This document shows, piece after piece, positions 8,404 through 16,842 of a stretch of DNA of 30,784 nucleotides; the first letter of the stretch is position 1; each line of letters opens with the position of its first letter. The position numbers were made by a program, and so were the translations under genes. The notes below the pieces were generated by a model. That model had not been told where the DNA came from, did no database searches, and saw only the letters and a program-made list of their open reading frames with translations. The stretch is taken from the NCBI GenBank assembly GCA_024233545.1, contig JACKPL010000014.1:1-30784 (forward strand), read 5' to 3'. The DNA comes from a bacterium. GTDB lineage: Bacteria; Auribacterota; Auribacteria; Auribacterales; Auribacteraceae.

Positions 8404-9155
8404 TTCTACTAAAGTCAGACCGCGAACTAGAGAAAATGCGAGTTAGTGGGCAAATAACTGCTGAAGTTCTTAGCGAAGTGACTCAGATAATAGAGCCCGG
8501 GATTGAAACAATAGAGCTTGATCGTTTTTGTGATAAATTGGTACGCCTAAAAGGTGCAATACCTGCATTTAAAGGCTATAGAGGGTTTCCTGGCAGTATA
8601 TGCGTATCGATAAATGAAGAAGTTGTGCATGGTATACCCAAAAAAAGAAAATTAAAAAATGGTGATATAGTATCAATCGATTTTGGCGTTCTATGTGATG
8701 GGTATTATGGTGATAAGGCTATAACGTTGGCGGTTGGTTTGATATCCCACGAGAAACAGCAGTTGCTTAAAGTAACTGAAGAAGCTTTATGGAAAGGAAT
8801 TGAACAGGCAATTCCCGGAAATAGGCTGGGCAATATATCAAATGCAATTGAAAAGCATATTTTAATGCATAAATTTTCAATTGTGCGCGATTATGTTGGG
8901 CATGGAATAGGACGGAGTATGCATGAAGAGCCTCAAATACCAAACTACGGTGACCCTGGCGAGGGACCTCTATTAAAAGAAGGGATGGTTTTCGCGATTG
9001 AGCCGATGGTTAATATGGGGACGCATGCAGTTAGAACATTAAACGATGGCTGGACGGTTATAACGCGCGATAAAAAGCCATCTGCTCATTTTGAAAACAC
9101 TGTTGCTATCACAGAAAGCGGGCCAGAGGTATTAACATGCCTAAAGAAGAGTTGA
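8400..9155 (+). CDS. map: Methionine aminopeptidase, type I
   Basis: Removes the N-terminal methionine from nascent proteins. The 251-residue enzyme has the pita-bread fold and all five metal ligands can be placed: D94, D105, H168, E201 and E232. H77 and H175 match the conserved active-site histidines. The signature YVGHGIGRSMHEEP is clear. There is no N-terminal extension or SEC-C zinc motif, so it is the plain type Ia form. It overlaps adk by 4 bases and infA by 19 bases. Confidence 0.97.
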   Translation: MILLKSDRELEKMRVSGQITAEVLSEVTQIIEPGIETIELDRFCDKLVRLKGAIPAFKGYRGFPGSICVSINEEVVHGIPKKRKLKNGDIVSIDFGVLCDGYYGDKAITLAVGLISHEKQQLLKVTEEALWKGIEQAIPGNRLGNISNAIEKHILMHKFSIVRDYVGHGIGRSMHEEPQIPNYGDPGEGPLLKEGMVFAIEPMVNMGTHAVRTLNDGWTVITRDKKPSAHFENTVAITESGPEVLTCLKKS

Positions 9156-9355
9156 TTAAAACTGAAGGTGTAGTATCAGAACTTTTACCCAATACGATGT
9201 TTCGTGTTGAGTTAAAAAATGGACACAAAATTTTAGCTCATATTTCTGGTAAAATGCGAATGAATTTTATCAGAATATTGCCAGGTGACAAAGTTATGAT
9301 CGAAATGTCCCCATACGATCTTACTAAAGGGCGCATAATATACCGGCAAAAATAA
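9137..9355 (+). CDS. infA: Translation initiation factor IF-1
   Basis: IF-1 binds the ribosomal A-site during initiation and helps IF-2 and IF-3. The 72-residue protein is a single S1/OB domain with the family pattern MPKEELIKTEGVVSELLPN, then GHKILAHISGKMRMNFIRI and SPYDLTKGRIIYR. The ATG at 9137 is inside the last codons of map in another frame. Length is exactly typical. Confidence 0.97.
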   Translation: MPKEELIKTEGVVSELLPNTMFRVELKNGHKILAHISGKMRMNFIRILPGDKVMIEMSPYDLTKGRIIYRQK

Positions 9356-9382
9356 TTTATTTAAATAGAGCGGGAGAAAAAA

Positions 9383-9496
9383 ATGAAAGTTCGTGCTTCA
9401 GTAAAGCGAGTTTGCGAAAAATGTAAGGTTATTAAGCGTAAAGGCGTAATACGCATAATTTGCTCTAATCCAAGACATAAACAAAGACAGGGTTAA
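9383..9496 (+). CDS. rpmJ: 50S ribosomal protein L36
   Basis: This is a 37-codon gene read directly from the sequence. It begins MKVRASVKRVCEKCKVIKRK and ends with IICSNPRHKQRQG and TAA. Cys11, Cys14, Cys27 and His32 make the classic L36 zinc site, so this is the zinc-plus form. CGGGAG about 8 bases before the ATG is a good ribosome binding site. The infA-rpmJ-rpsM order is the bacterial norm. Confidence 0.97.
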   Translation: MKVRASVKRVCEKCKVIKRKGVIRIICSNPRHKQRQG

Positions 9497-9524
9497 TAAT
9501 AGACAAAGTTGGAGGATCCCGACC

Positions 9525-9893
9525 GTGCCGAGAATTGTTGGTGTTGACATACCAAAAGAAAAGCGAATAGAAGCTTCGTTAAAGTACATTTATGGAATAT
9601 CTCTAGCAACATCGCGAAAAATTCTAGAGATGGCGGGCATCAATCCGGATGTTCGAGCCAGAGAATTGACTGAAGAAGAGATTAGTAAACTTAATACGGT
9701 AATTTCTCAAAATTTCAAAGTTGAAGGCGATCTTAGAAGAGATGTTACCGCTAATATTAAGCGCTTAATGAATATAGGCTGTTACAGAGGATTGCGGCAT
9801 CGGCGTGGGTTGCCGGTACGTGGACAACGCACAAAAACTAATGCGCGTACCAGAAAAGGCCCCAAGAAAACAATGGCGAATAAAAAGAAATAA
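9525..9893 (+). CDS. rpsM: 30S ribosomal protein S13
   Basis: S13 lies in the small-subunit head, contacts P-site tRNA and forms bridges to the large subunit. The 122-residue product begins PRIVGVDIPKEKRIEASL after a GTG start and has the helix-two-turn-helix region and the signature CYRGLRHRRGLPVRGQRTK. The tail GPKKTMANKKK is basic, as expected for tRNA contact. GGAGG at about 9511-9515 supports the GTG. Confidence 0.98.
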   Translation: MPRIVGVDIPKEKRIEASLKYIYGISLATSRKILEMAGINPDVRARELTEEEISKLNTVISQNFKVEGDLRRDVTANIKRLMNIGCYRGLRHRRGLPVRGQRTKTNARTRKGPKKTMANKKK

Positions 9894-9912
9894 TTCTTAA
9901 GGAGATATACCA

Positions 9913-10314
9913 GTGGCAAAAGGTGCAGGGAAAAAAACAAAAAAAGTAAGAAAAAAAGTTCTTAGGACTGTTCCTAAGGGAGTTGCGCACATTCAATCAA
10001 CATTTAACAACACGATTGTTACAATAACTGACCTGCAGGGGAACACTGTTTCTTGGGCAAGCGCAGGAAGAGTAAAGTTTAGCGGAGCTCGAAAAAGTAC
10101 TGCATTTGCCGGTCAGGTAGTTGCTAATGAAGCCGCCGAGCAGGCGAAAGAATTAGGAATGAAAGAAATTGAAGTGAATGTAAATGGACCAGGCGCTGGT
10201 CGTGAGTCTGCTATACGTGCATTGCAGGCCGCTGGATTATCGATAACTGTTATTAGGGACGTTACACCTATACCGCATAATGGATGCCGTCCTCCAAAAA
10301 GAAGAAGAGTATAA
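9913..10314 (+). CDS. rpsK: 30S ribosomal protein S11
   Basis: S11 forms the platform of the small subunit near the E-site. The 133-residue product begins at GTG 9913 with a lysine-rich segment, then GVAHIQSTFNNTIVTITD and the conserved C-terminal DVTPIPHNGCRPPKRRRV. AAGGAG precedes the start. The 53 bases to rpsD include an isolated TATAAT-like sequence (10325-10330) without a convincing -35 element. Confidence 0.98.
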   Translation: MAKGAGKKTKKVRKKVLRTVPKGVAHIQSTFNNTIVTITDLQGNTVSWASAGRVKFSGARKSTAFAGQVVANEAAEQAKELGMKEIEVNVNGPGAGRESAIRALQAAGLSITVIRDVTPIPHNGCRPPKRRRV

Positions 10315-10367
10315 AACTATTTTATATAATATATGTAACAAAGAACGCGAAAGGAGATACATAGTTC

Positions 10368-10994
10368 ATGGCACGATACACTGGGCCAGTATGTAAGTTG
10401 TGTAGAAGGGAAGGAGAAAAGCTTTTTCTTAAAGGTTATCGCTGTTACACACCCAAGTGCTGTATGGAACGACGTAATTTTGCTCCCGGTATGCATGGAA
10501 AACGGCGTACCAAACTTTCATCGTATGGTGAACAGTTACGGGAAAAACAAAAACTTAAAAGAACTTATGGGATGCTGGAAAAGAGTTTCCGTCTGCTGTT
10601 CGAAAGAGCAAATCGACAACAAGGAATTACTGGTGAGAATTTACTCCGGTTGTTGGAACTCAGGCTTGACAATGTTGTATACCGTTCAGGATTCCAGCCG
10701 GGAAGAATACCAGCAAGGATGTATGTATCTCATGGGCATGTAAGCGTGAACGGGCGCACTGTTGATATCCCTTCATACACATTGCGGACCGGCGATGTAG
10801 TAGTAATTCGTGATAAGGAAAAGAGTCGCAAAGCCGCTTCTGAGTCGTTAAAACTTACTGAATCCCGAATTATACCATCATGGTTATCCGTCGATAAAGA
10901 TGCATTTAAGGCGGTGATTGAAAAATTGCCTGAACGAGATGAAATCGATACACCTGTTAATGAACAGTTGATAGTCGAGTTATATTCTAAATAA
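10368..10994 (+). CDS. rpsD: 30S ribosomal protein S4, zinc-binding type
   Basis: S4 nucleates 30S assembly and contributes to mRNA unwinding at the entry channel. The 208-residue protein carries four N-terminal cysteines (C9, C12, C26, C31) matching the zinc site of the zinc-plus form, then RRNFAPGMHGKRR. The S4 RNA-binding domain is at about residues 95-160 (LRLDNVVYRSGF, VSHGHVSVNGRTVDIPSY). AAGGAG lies about 11 bases before the ATG. Confidence 0.97.
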   Translation: MARYTGPVCKLCRREGEKLFLKGYRCYTPKCCMERRNFAPGMHGKRRTKLSSYGEQLREKQKLKRTYGMLEKSFRLLFERANRQQGITGENLLRLLELRLDNVVYRSGFQPGRIPARMYVSHGHVSVNGRTVDIPSYTLRTGDVVVIRDKEKSRKAASESLKLTESRIIPSWLSVDKDAFKAVIEKLPERDEIDTPVNEQLIVELYSK

Positions 10995-11002
10995 CATTAT
11001 AC

Positions 11003-11023
11003 CTAACGAAGAGTTAGATTTTT
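11003..11023 (+). terminator. Weak hairpin plus T-run in the rpsD-rpoA gap
   Basis: CTAAC (11003-11007) can pair with GTTAG (11013-11017) around a GAAGA loop, followed by ATTTTT. The stem is only five base pairs and AU-rich, so it is at best a partial attenuator within the alpha operon. It could equally be chance. The rpoA ribosome binding site (AAGGAG) begins directly after it. Confidence 0.2.
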
Positions 11024-11040
11024 AAGGAGAAAAACAAATT

Positions 11041-12096
11041 ATGACCTTAAAAATTGGGAAATTTGAATTGCCGAAAAAACTCCAAAGAGATGAAAATCTT
11101 TCTGGCGAAAATTATGGAGTTTTCATTGCCGAGCCTTTCGAAACAGGCTATGGATATACTGTGGGGAATTCGTTGCGGCGTGTGTTGTTGTCATCGCTCG
11201 AAGGTGCTGCAATAACGTCAATCAAAATTGACAACGTTCTACACGAGTTTTCGACTTTGCCGGGCGTATATGAAGATATATCTCAGATTATTATCAATCT
11301 TAAAGGAGTGCTCATAAAAGTTCAATCGAGAGAAAATAAAAAAGTTCGTATTGATGTAGATAGGGAAGGGGTGGTTACAGCAAAAGACATTGCTGTTGAT
11401 CATACCATGGAAATCGTCAATCCCGATCACCATATTGCGACCTTGGCTGAGGGCGGTTCGCTCCATATGGAGTTAGAAGTTAAAGTCGGGCGCGGTTATT
11501 GGCCTTCCGAACGGAATAAAGATGCAGATCATCCTATTGGAGTTATTCCTATTGACTCAATATTTACGCCTGTAATCAAAGTGAAATATGAAGTCGTTGA
11601 TACTCGTGTCGGACACATGACCGATTATGACCGATTGATATTGCATATCTGGACAGATGGGCGTTTAACGCCTGATGATGCCTTATCGCAAGCAGCCGCA
11701 ATTTTTAAAGAGCATCTTAACGTTTTTGTTGAATATACCGACCAAGCATACGAAATAGAGAAAGATGATGATCGGGAAGAAAAAAGCGAAACGGAAGAGC
11801 TTGAGAAAATGTTGCTGATGAGTATTAACGAAATCGAGTTGTCAGTTCGCTCAGCGAATTGTATTGCAAGCGCAAATATTGCAACAATTGGCGAGCTTGT
11901 TCAAAAAACCGAATCCGAGATGCTTAAATACAGGAATTTTGGAAAAAAGTCCCTCAATGAAATTAAGGCGATTCTTGACGGAATGGGTTTAAAGTTAGGT
12001 ATGACTATCCCTAATGATGTTATATCAAAACTTGATGATAGAAAGAAAAAGCAACAACAGTTTCCTGAAGTAGAAATGCAGTCGATTGATGTATAA
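11041..12096 (+). CDS. rpoA: DNA-directed RNA polymerase alpha subunit
   Basis: Alpha dimerises to start RNA polymerase assembly and contacts UP elements and activators. The N-terminal domain (about residues 1-235) has GYTVGNSLRRVLLSSLEGAA and TVEP-type loops. An acidic linker around 238-255 leads to a C-terminal domain (about 258-325) with the helix-hairpin motifs LLMSINEIELSVRSANCI and YRNFGKKSLNEIKAILDGMG. The length of 351 is slightly above average, owing to a charged C-terminal tail. AAGGAG precedes the ATG. Confidence 0.98.
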   Translation: MTLKIGKFELPKKLQRDENLSGENYGVFIAEPFETGYGYTVGNSLRRVLLSSLEGAAITSIKIDNVLHEFSTLPGVYEDISQIIINLKGVLIKVQSRENKKVRIDVDREGVVTAKDIAVDHTMEIVNPDHHIATLAEGGSLHMELEVKVGRGYWPSERNKDADHPIGVIPIDSIFTPVIKVKYEVVDTRVGHMTDYDRLILHIWTDGRLTPDDALSQAAAIFKEHLNVFVEYTDQAYEIEKDDDREEKSETEELEKMLLMSINEIELSVRSANCIASANIATIGELVQKTESEMLKYRNFGKKSLNEIKAILDGMGLKLGMTIPNDVISKLDDRKKKQQQFPEVEMQSIDV

Positions 12097-12137
12097 CAAA
12101 AGTCGCGCTTGAGGATAAAAAAGGAGTTCTGGTAACA

Positions 12138-12731
12138 ATGCGCCATCGTAAACTAAACACTCAATTAAATAGATCAAAGACCCATCGAGCCGCAACACTG
12201 CGTAATATTGTTCAGGCGTTGTTTACTCACGAGCGTGTGACAACGACGGTAAAAAAAGCAAAAGTCAGCGCTCGATTTGCTGATAAAATGATCACTCTTG
12301 CAAAGAAAAACAATCTGGCGGCAATACGACGGGCAGTTTCTTTATTGCATGATAAAGATGTAGTAAAAAAATTATTTAATGAAATAGGGCCCCGTTATGT
12401 GTCTCGTGCGGGTGGTTATACGCGAGTTTTAAAAATTCAGAACCGTAAAGGCGACGGAGCAGAAGTTGCAATCCTTGAATTAACTGAAAAAGAAGTTATG
12501 CCAGTTGTTCAAGGAGAATCGAAAAAAACAAATGTTGCTAAAACTTCTGTTCATCAGTCTGATTCACGGAATAAAAAAGATATTGAAGATGTTGCTGTAG
12601 TAGAAGAGCTAGAAACGGCTAAAAATGACAAAAATGTTCTTGAGGAAGATTCCGAAAAGAATGCGTCAAGTAATACCAAATCTAAAGATTCTACTGAAAA
12701 TACCGAAGATACTAGCAGTAAAAAGGTATAA
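12138..12731 (+). CDS. rplQ: 50S ribosomal protein L17 with long acidic tail
   Basis: L17 is located near the tunnel exit of the large subunit. Residues 1-115 are a normal L17, beginning MRHRKLNTQLNRSKTHRAA and containing VTTTVKKAKVSARFADKMI and YTRVLKIQNRKGDGAEVAILEL. Residues about 117-197 form an extra hydrophilic tail rich in Ser, Asp, Glu, Lys and Asn that looks disordered and is not part of the core family. AAAGGAG lies upstream. It is the last gene of the ribosomal supercluster; no convincing terminator follows. Confidence 0.95.
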   Translation: MRHRKLNTQLNRSKTHRAATLRNIVQALFTHERVTTTVKKAKVSARFADKMITLAKKNNLAAIRRAVSLLHDKDVVKKLFNEIGPRYVSRAGGYTRVLKIQNRKGDGAEVAILELTEKEVMPVVQGESKKTNVAKTSVHQSDSRNKKDIEDVAVVEELETAKNDKNVLEEDSEKNASSNTKSKDSTENTEDTSSKKV

Positions 12732-12800
12732 GTGGTTGTGCAATAGGCAATCGCTTGCCGGGTGGAATGAACTGCAATTTTTACCGCAAGTAGACTAGAG

Positions 12801-13499
12801 TTGATTTGCACGTATTTTTATGAATTAATGGAGAGTATTCTTGAGTATAGTGCCACTAAGAACTCTGACTATGTGTTTTATTTTGTAATGGGTTCGATAG
12901 CAGTTGTTTTAAGCATAGTACTCTTATCATTGCTTTTTTGTAGAAAAAAAACGATCGTTAAGAAGAAAGCTCATCACGATTTAAAATTAGTGAAAGAATT
13001 ATCTGCCGCCAGAGGGCATTTGCGTGTGGCGGAAGAATATTACGGACGCAAACTCTATACTCAAGCAATAGAAGAAGCAAAAAAAGTTCTCGCCGTGTAT
13101 CCGATGGTAAAAGAAGCGTATACTGTTATTGGTCGGTCGTTTCTTTTTACTGGACATTTCAATGAAGCGCTATATAATTTACTCAAATCGCTTGAAATAG
13201 ACGAGCAACAACCGGATATATACGTAGATATCGGAAAATGTAATTTTGAACTGGCTTTATTTGATGTTGCGCAAAAATCTTTCCTAAACGCTCTAAAATA
13301 TAATAGTAAGCACGACGAAGCGCATTATTATCTGGGGTATATTTATGGAGAAATCAATAGCGATTATAATAATGCGTTAAAATTTCTTGAAAAATACACA
13401 CTCTTAGTTCCGTTTTCACCACGGATTAAGGAAGTTAAAACATTAATTTCAAAGTATAAAAAATTGGCGAATCACAAGGTGCTTTACAATGAGCAATGA
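12801..13499 (+). CDS. Membrane-anchored tetratricopeptide repeat protein
   Basis: The product is a single-pass membrane protein of up to 232 residues with no specific family that I recognise. A hydrophobic segment (about residues 26-46, YVFYFVMGSIAVVLSIVLL) is followed by a lysine-rich stop-transfer stretch and about four TPR units from residue 70 on (YTQAIEEAKKVLAVYP, FNEALYNLLKSLEID, FDVAQKSFLNALKY, YNNALKFLEKYTLL). By the positive-inside rule the TPRs probably face the cytoplasm. The TTG at 12801 gives the full reading frame; ATG at 12828 is an alternative and neither has a strong ribosome binding site. It overlaps the following regulator gene by 11 bases. TPRs suggest protein-protein contacts; the partner is unknown. 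Confidence 0.75.
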   Translation: MICTYFYELMESILEYSATKNSDYVFYFVMGSIAVVLSIVLLSLLFCRKKTIVKKKAHHDLKLVKELSAARGHLRVAEEYYGRKLYTQAIEEAKKVLAVYPMVKEAYTVIGRSFLFTGHFNEALYNLLKSLEIDEQQPDIYVDIGKCNFELALFDVAQKSFLNALKYNSKHDEAHYYLGYIYGEINSDYNNALKFLEKYTLLVPFSPRIKEVKTLISKYKKLANHKVLYNEQ

Positions 13500-13986
13500 C
13501 GAATTAAAGAAAGCAATACTTGATATTTTAGTGACCGATGCAAAACGATCTGTTGACGATATTGCCGCAATGCTCCAACAACCGAAAAAGAAAATCAAAG
13601 AATTGATAGAAAAAATGGAGCAGGATAAAACAATCCTTACCTATAAAGCAGTAATTAACCGTGCCAAATTTGATTCGGACAGGACAACCTGTTTGATTGA
13701 AGTGCAGTGCAGTCCACAGCGTGGGGTAGGATTTGATGCAATTGCTGAACGCATTTATAAATTTCCCGAAGTCCGTTCACTCTATTTAATGTCGGGCGGA
13801 TGCGATTTGATGTTGCTTATTGAGGGGGAAACAATGCGTGACGTTGCATTTTTTGTTGCTGAAAAATTAGCTACTCTTGATCATGTAAAAAGCACAACGA
13901 CGCATTTTTTATTGAAACGTTATAAAGAGGATGGATTTATTCTCACCGGCCAAACGAATCCTTCTCGGTTGGCTATCACACCGTAA
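13489..13986 (+). CDS. Lrp/AsnC family transcriptional regulator
   Basis: A 165-residue protein with an N-terminal winged-helix region (about residues 3-60: DELKKAILDILVTDAKRS, then a helix starting SVDDIAAMLQ) and a C-terminal RAM/AsnC ligand-binding domain (about 66-150, including YLMSGGCDLMLLIEG). Such proteins form dimers or octamers and respond to amino acids. The next gene, an aminotransferase, begins 22 bases later, so local control of amino-acid metabolism is a reasonable inference. The start at 13489 lies inside the end of the TPR gene, implying coupled translation. The recognition helix is somewhat divergent from classical Lrp. Confidence 0.82.
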   Translation: MSNDELKKAILDILVTDAKRSVDDIAAMLQQPKKKIKELIEKMEQDKTILTYKAVINRAKFDSDRTTCLIEVQCSPQRGVGFDAIAERIYKFPEVRSLYLMSGGCDLMLLIEGETMRDVAFFVAEKLATLDHVKSTTTHFLLKRYKEDGFILTGQTNPSRLAITP

Positions 13987-14008
13987 TTGAATAAGGCGTA
14001 CCCTTTTT

Positions 14009-15175
14009 ATGAAAGACTTTCGAGCGGAACTTATCAAAACTATACCGCCTTCAGGAATTCGTGCCTTTTTCGATCTCGTGATTGGCATGAAAGATGTCGT
14101 ATCGCTTGGAGTTGGGGAACCGGATTTTGTGACCCCGTGGCATATTTGCGAATCTGCCATATTTTCCATAGAAAAGGGGATGACATCGTATACATCCAAC
14201 CTCGGTTTACTTGAGTTGCGGCATGCGATAGCTGACTATCTTTTACGCATGTTTTCTGTAAAGTATGATCCCAAACAAGAACTGATCATTACTGTTGGAG
14301 CGAGTGAAGCGATGGATATTGCTTTTCGTGCGGTTCTTAACCCGGGCGATGAAGTTATTATTCTTGAACCGTCATATGTTGCGTATGCGCCGCTGGTTAC
14401 TTTAGCGGGTGGGGTTCCAGTCAATATATCGCTCATTCACGGCGATGAACTTGTGGTTGATTTTGAGAAAATCGAATCAAAAATCACGAATAAGACAAAA
14501 GCGATTTTTATTAACTATCCTAATAATCCTACAGGGAAAAGTTTTAGGAAAGACGAATTGGTGCGGTTTGCTCTATTGGCAGAGAAACATGATTTATTAG
14601 TTGTTTCGGATGAGATTTATGGGGAATTGACATATGATTATGATCATATTTGCTTTTCCTCATTGCCCGGCATGAAGGAACGAACGATACTTATTTCAGG
14701 ATTTTCAAAAGCATTTGCTATGACAGGATGGCGTATCGGTTATGCCGCCGCTCCCCATGATGTAATTGAGGCAATGATGAAAATTCATCAATATGCTATG
14801 CTTTGTGCGCCAATATCCGGTCAAATTGCCGCAATTGCCGCTTTAGAGCGAGGAAATAAAGATGTAAAAGCAATGAAAAAAGAATATAAACGGCGGCGCA
14901 ATATAATTGTTGAGGGATTTAATAAATTAAATCTCTATTGCGCTAATCCTGAAGGAGCGTTTTATGTTTTCCCCTCTATAAAACGGTTGCCGTTTTCTTC
15001 AGAAGAATTTTGTATCAAATTGCTGAATGAAGAGAAAGTGGCTGTTGTCCCCGGCACGGCATTTGGCAGTACCGGTGAAGGATTTATCCGTTGTGCATAT
15101 GCGGCAAGCATTGAGAATATTAAAGAAGCATTACGGCGTATCAAAGATTTTCTGCAACGGCATGATGCACTATAA
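14009..15175 (+). CDS. Class I/II PLP-dependent aminotransferase
   Basis: A fold-type I aminotransferase of 388 residues, in the aspartate/aromatic/alanine aminotransferase group. Landmarks are LGVGEPDF (33-40), VGASEAMD (96-103), the INYPNNPTG loop (168-176), VSDEIY with D201 that contacts the pyridine nitrogen, and SGFSKAFAMTGWRIGY with the PLP-binding Lys at 234 and a conserved Arg at 242. The substrate cannot be decided from sequence alone. It follows an Lrp-type regulator with 22 bases between, a pairing known in several phyla. The gene converges with the HEAT-repeat gene, leaving only five bases between stops. Confidence 0.9.
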   Translation: MKDFRAELIKTIPPSGIRAFFDLVIGMKDVVSLGVGEPDFVTPWHICESAIFSIEKGMTSYTSNLGLLELRHAIADYLLRMFSVKYDPKQELIITVGASEAMDIAFRAVLNPGDEVIILEPSYVAYAPLVTLAGGVPVNISLIHGDELVVDFEKIESKITNKTKAIFINYPNNPTGKSFRKDELVRFALLAEKHDLLVVSDEIYGELTYDYDHICFSSLPGMKERTILISGFSKAFAMTGWRIGYAAAPHDVIEAMMKIHQYAMLCAPISGQIAAIAALERGNKDVKAMKKEYKRRRNIIVEGFNKLNLYCANPEGAFYVFPSIKRLPFSSEEFCIKLLNEEKVAVVPGTAFGSTGEGFIRCAYAASIENIKEALRRIKDFLQRHDAL

Positions 15176-15180
15176 GTTGT

Positions 15181-16842
15181 TTACCATATCCCGTTTTTTA
15201 ATTCAGTTTTAACTTTTTCATTCGTTTCCGTTTCGTAAAAAGATTGTAAAATCGGTTTTAAACTCGTATGTTGTTTTGCAAGCAAAGCAAGTGTGCGGGC
15301 GGCATAAAACCGTTGGATGAGAAATCCGTCTTTCAAAAAGCCAGTGATGATACGGATGTGCTCATCAGTACTATTTTGTCCGATCAAAGCGTAGACGGCA
15401 CACCATCTGAAAGGAGACCTTTCATTCCTGATGATATCCGTAAGTTGGTTGAATGAATCCGATTGGCTTAACAACGCGTTGCAGATAATGAATGGTTCAG
15501 TGCGGGATGCAGGATCAATTCCAGTTAAATCCTTATATGATAGCAGTGATTCTTGGCGCCACTGATTAAAAAGAGGCAGGATATGGGCAATATCTATCGG
15601 TGATGCTTTCGGCAGACGTTGGATTAGTAGCCTTTGGGCTGTTTCAACAGAAGCGCTTTTAGTCAGTGCATGAATAGCGAATATACGGTTTATCGGGTCA
15701 TCATGGGCAATCAATTCTCGAAGTATTGTTTCAGATGAAGGCGTGCCGAGATCGGCAAGCTGTGTGATGATGCGCGATGGGTGGTCTAATAAATGAAGAT
15801 AGCTCTGAATTTCTTCAAGGGAATAGAGTGCGCAGATAGTTTCAATTGCGGCATATATCCGTTCTTGGTTTTCAACTTCGAAACGTTCGGACAAGGTTTT
15901 AAACAGAGGGTAAATTGCGTTGCCGTCTCCTAAATACTCCAATGCCTTTATTGCGGCATGGAATAAAGTTTTGTCATCAGATTGAAGATATTTAATAAAA
16001 ACTTGATAATGTTGCTCTGATTCTAACTGTCCTAAACTGCATAAAATAAGGGCTTGGTTTTTAGTATCGGAAGTAGTGGTAAGGAGTCTATCCAGAAAAT
16101 CAGTTGCGGAGGGTATTGAGCGGCATTTTCCAAGTAATTCTAGTATGAGATTTTTTGAATTCTCCGGAGCAGAAGGATAAAGAGCGGTTAATTTTTCTAT
16201 GGCAGGTGCGGTTCTCATTTTCCCTAGAGCGGTTAGGGCGCTATAACGAATAGAATACGAATTTGCGGATGTATAAATAGAATAAATAAACGTACTCGAA
16301 TCTGCATTTTCCAGTTCTCCAAGGGCAAGTAATGCGGTACAAACGATTGATTCTTCATTTTTGGTGATGTCGCATTTATCCCTCAAGCATTTCGCGAATT
16401 GGGCATTTTGTGATGTGCCAAGCGCTTTTATTGCTTCAATGACTACCTCTGCGTCGGGATCTCCTAAAAAATGAAGAAGAAATTCGTAGTCAGAAAGCCT
16501 GTTCAGTTCAGCTACGGCGTGTATAAAACACACTTTTACGAGGAAGTTTGATGAAGATGAATATTTCTCAATACTTGCAGGGTTTGTCATAATCTCATCT
16601 TTGATACGTCTTGTTAATTTGTCTTTTAATGCATAATCTGTTTGTGATAAGTCTTTTAAATATGATTCAAATGATATTTCATTTGCGGTGTCTTCAGCAT
16701 CGACAGGAAAACATAGCCGTATACCGATACCCAAAAGCAGTAAAAATCCCTTAAAGGCTTGATTGCATAATGTGCGGTGTTGTTGTACCGAATTGCAGGC
16801 ATTAAATTTTCGATATGGAAAAGTAGAGTATAAAATTGACAT
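15181..16842 (-). CDS. Exported HEAT-repeat protein
   Basis: A 553-residue protein made almost entirely of helical HEAT/PBS-lyase-like repeats, for example DAEVVIEAIKALGTS, SIVCTALLALGELENA, SIRYSALTALGKMRTAPAI and LFHAAIKALEYLGDGNAI. An N-terminal hydrophobic stretch (GFLLLLGIGIRL, about residues 31-42) with FPVDAED after it resembles a signal peptide. It is preceded by about 30 residues, so either the signal is atypically long or translation starts later. No catalytic motif is visible; a scaffold role in the envelope is a guess. The start codon overlaps the promoter of the divergent operon and has no Shine-Dalgarno sequence. Confidence 0.78.
   Translation of the reverse strand: MSILYSTFPYRKFNACNSVQQHRTLCNQAFKGFLLLLGIGIRLCFPVDAEDTANEISFESYLKDLSQTDYALKDKLTRRIKDEIMTNPASIEKYSSSSNFLVKVCFIHAVAELNRLSDYEFLLHFLGDPDAEVVIEAIKALGTSQNAQFAKCLRDKCDITKNEESIVCTALLALGELENADSSTFIYSIYTSANSYSIRYSALTALGKMRTAPAIEKLTALYPSAPENSKNLILELLGKCRSIPSATDFLDRLLTTTSDTKNQALILCSLGQLESEQHYQVFIKYLQSDDKTLFHAAIKALEYLGDGNAIYPLFKTLSERFEVENQERIYAAIETICALYSLEEIQSYLHLLDHPSRIITQLADLGTPSSETILRELIAHDDPINRIFAIHALTKSASVETAQRLLIQRLPKASPIDIAHILPLFNQWRQESLLSYKDLTGIDPASRTEPFIICNALLSQSDSFNQLTDIIRNERSPFRWCAVYALIGQNSTDEHIRIITGFLKDGFLIQRFYAARTLALLAKQHTSLKPILQSFYETETNEKVKTELKNGIW

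Noticed and set aside
10325..10330. TATAAT before rpsD as an internal promoter of the alpha operon
   Set aside because: No recognisable -35 at 16-18 bases; the gap is simply AT-rich.
12745..12762. GGCAA-TCGC-TTGCC hairpin after rplQ as a terminator
   Set aside because: Five-base stem without a following T-run; not convincing as a terminator.
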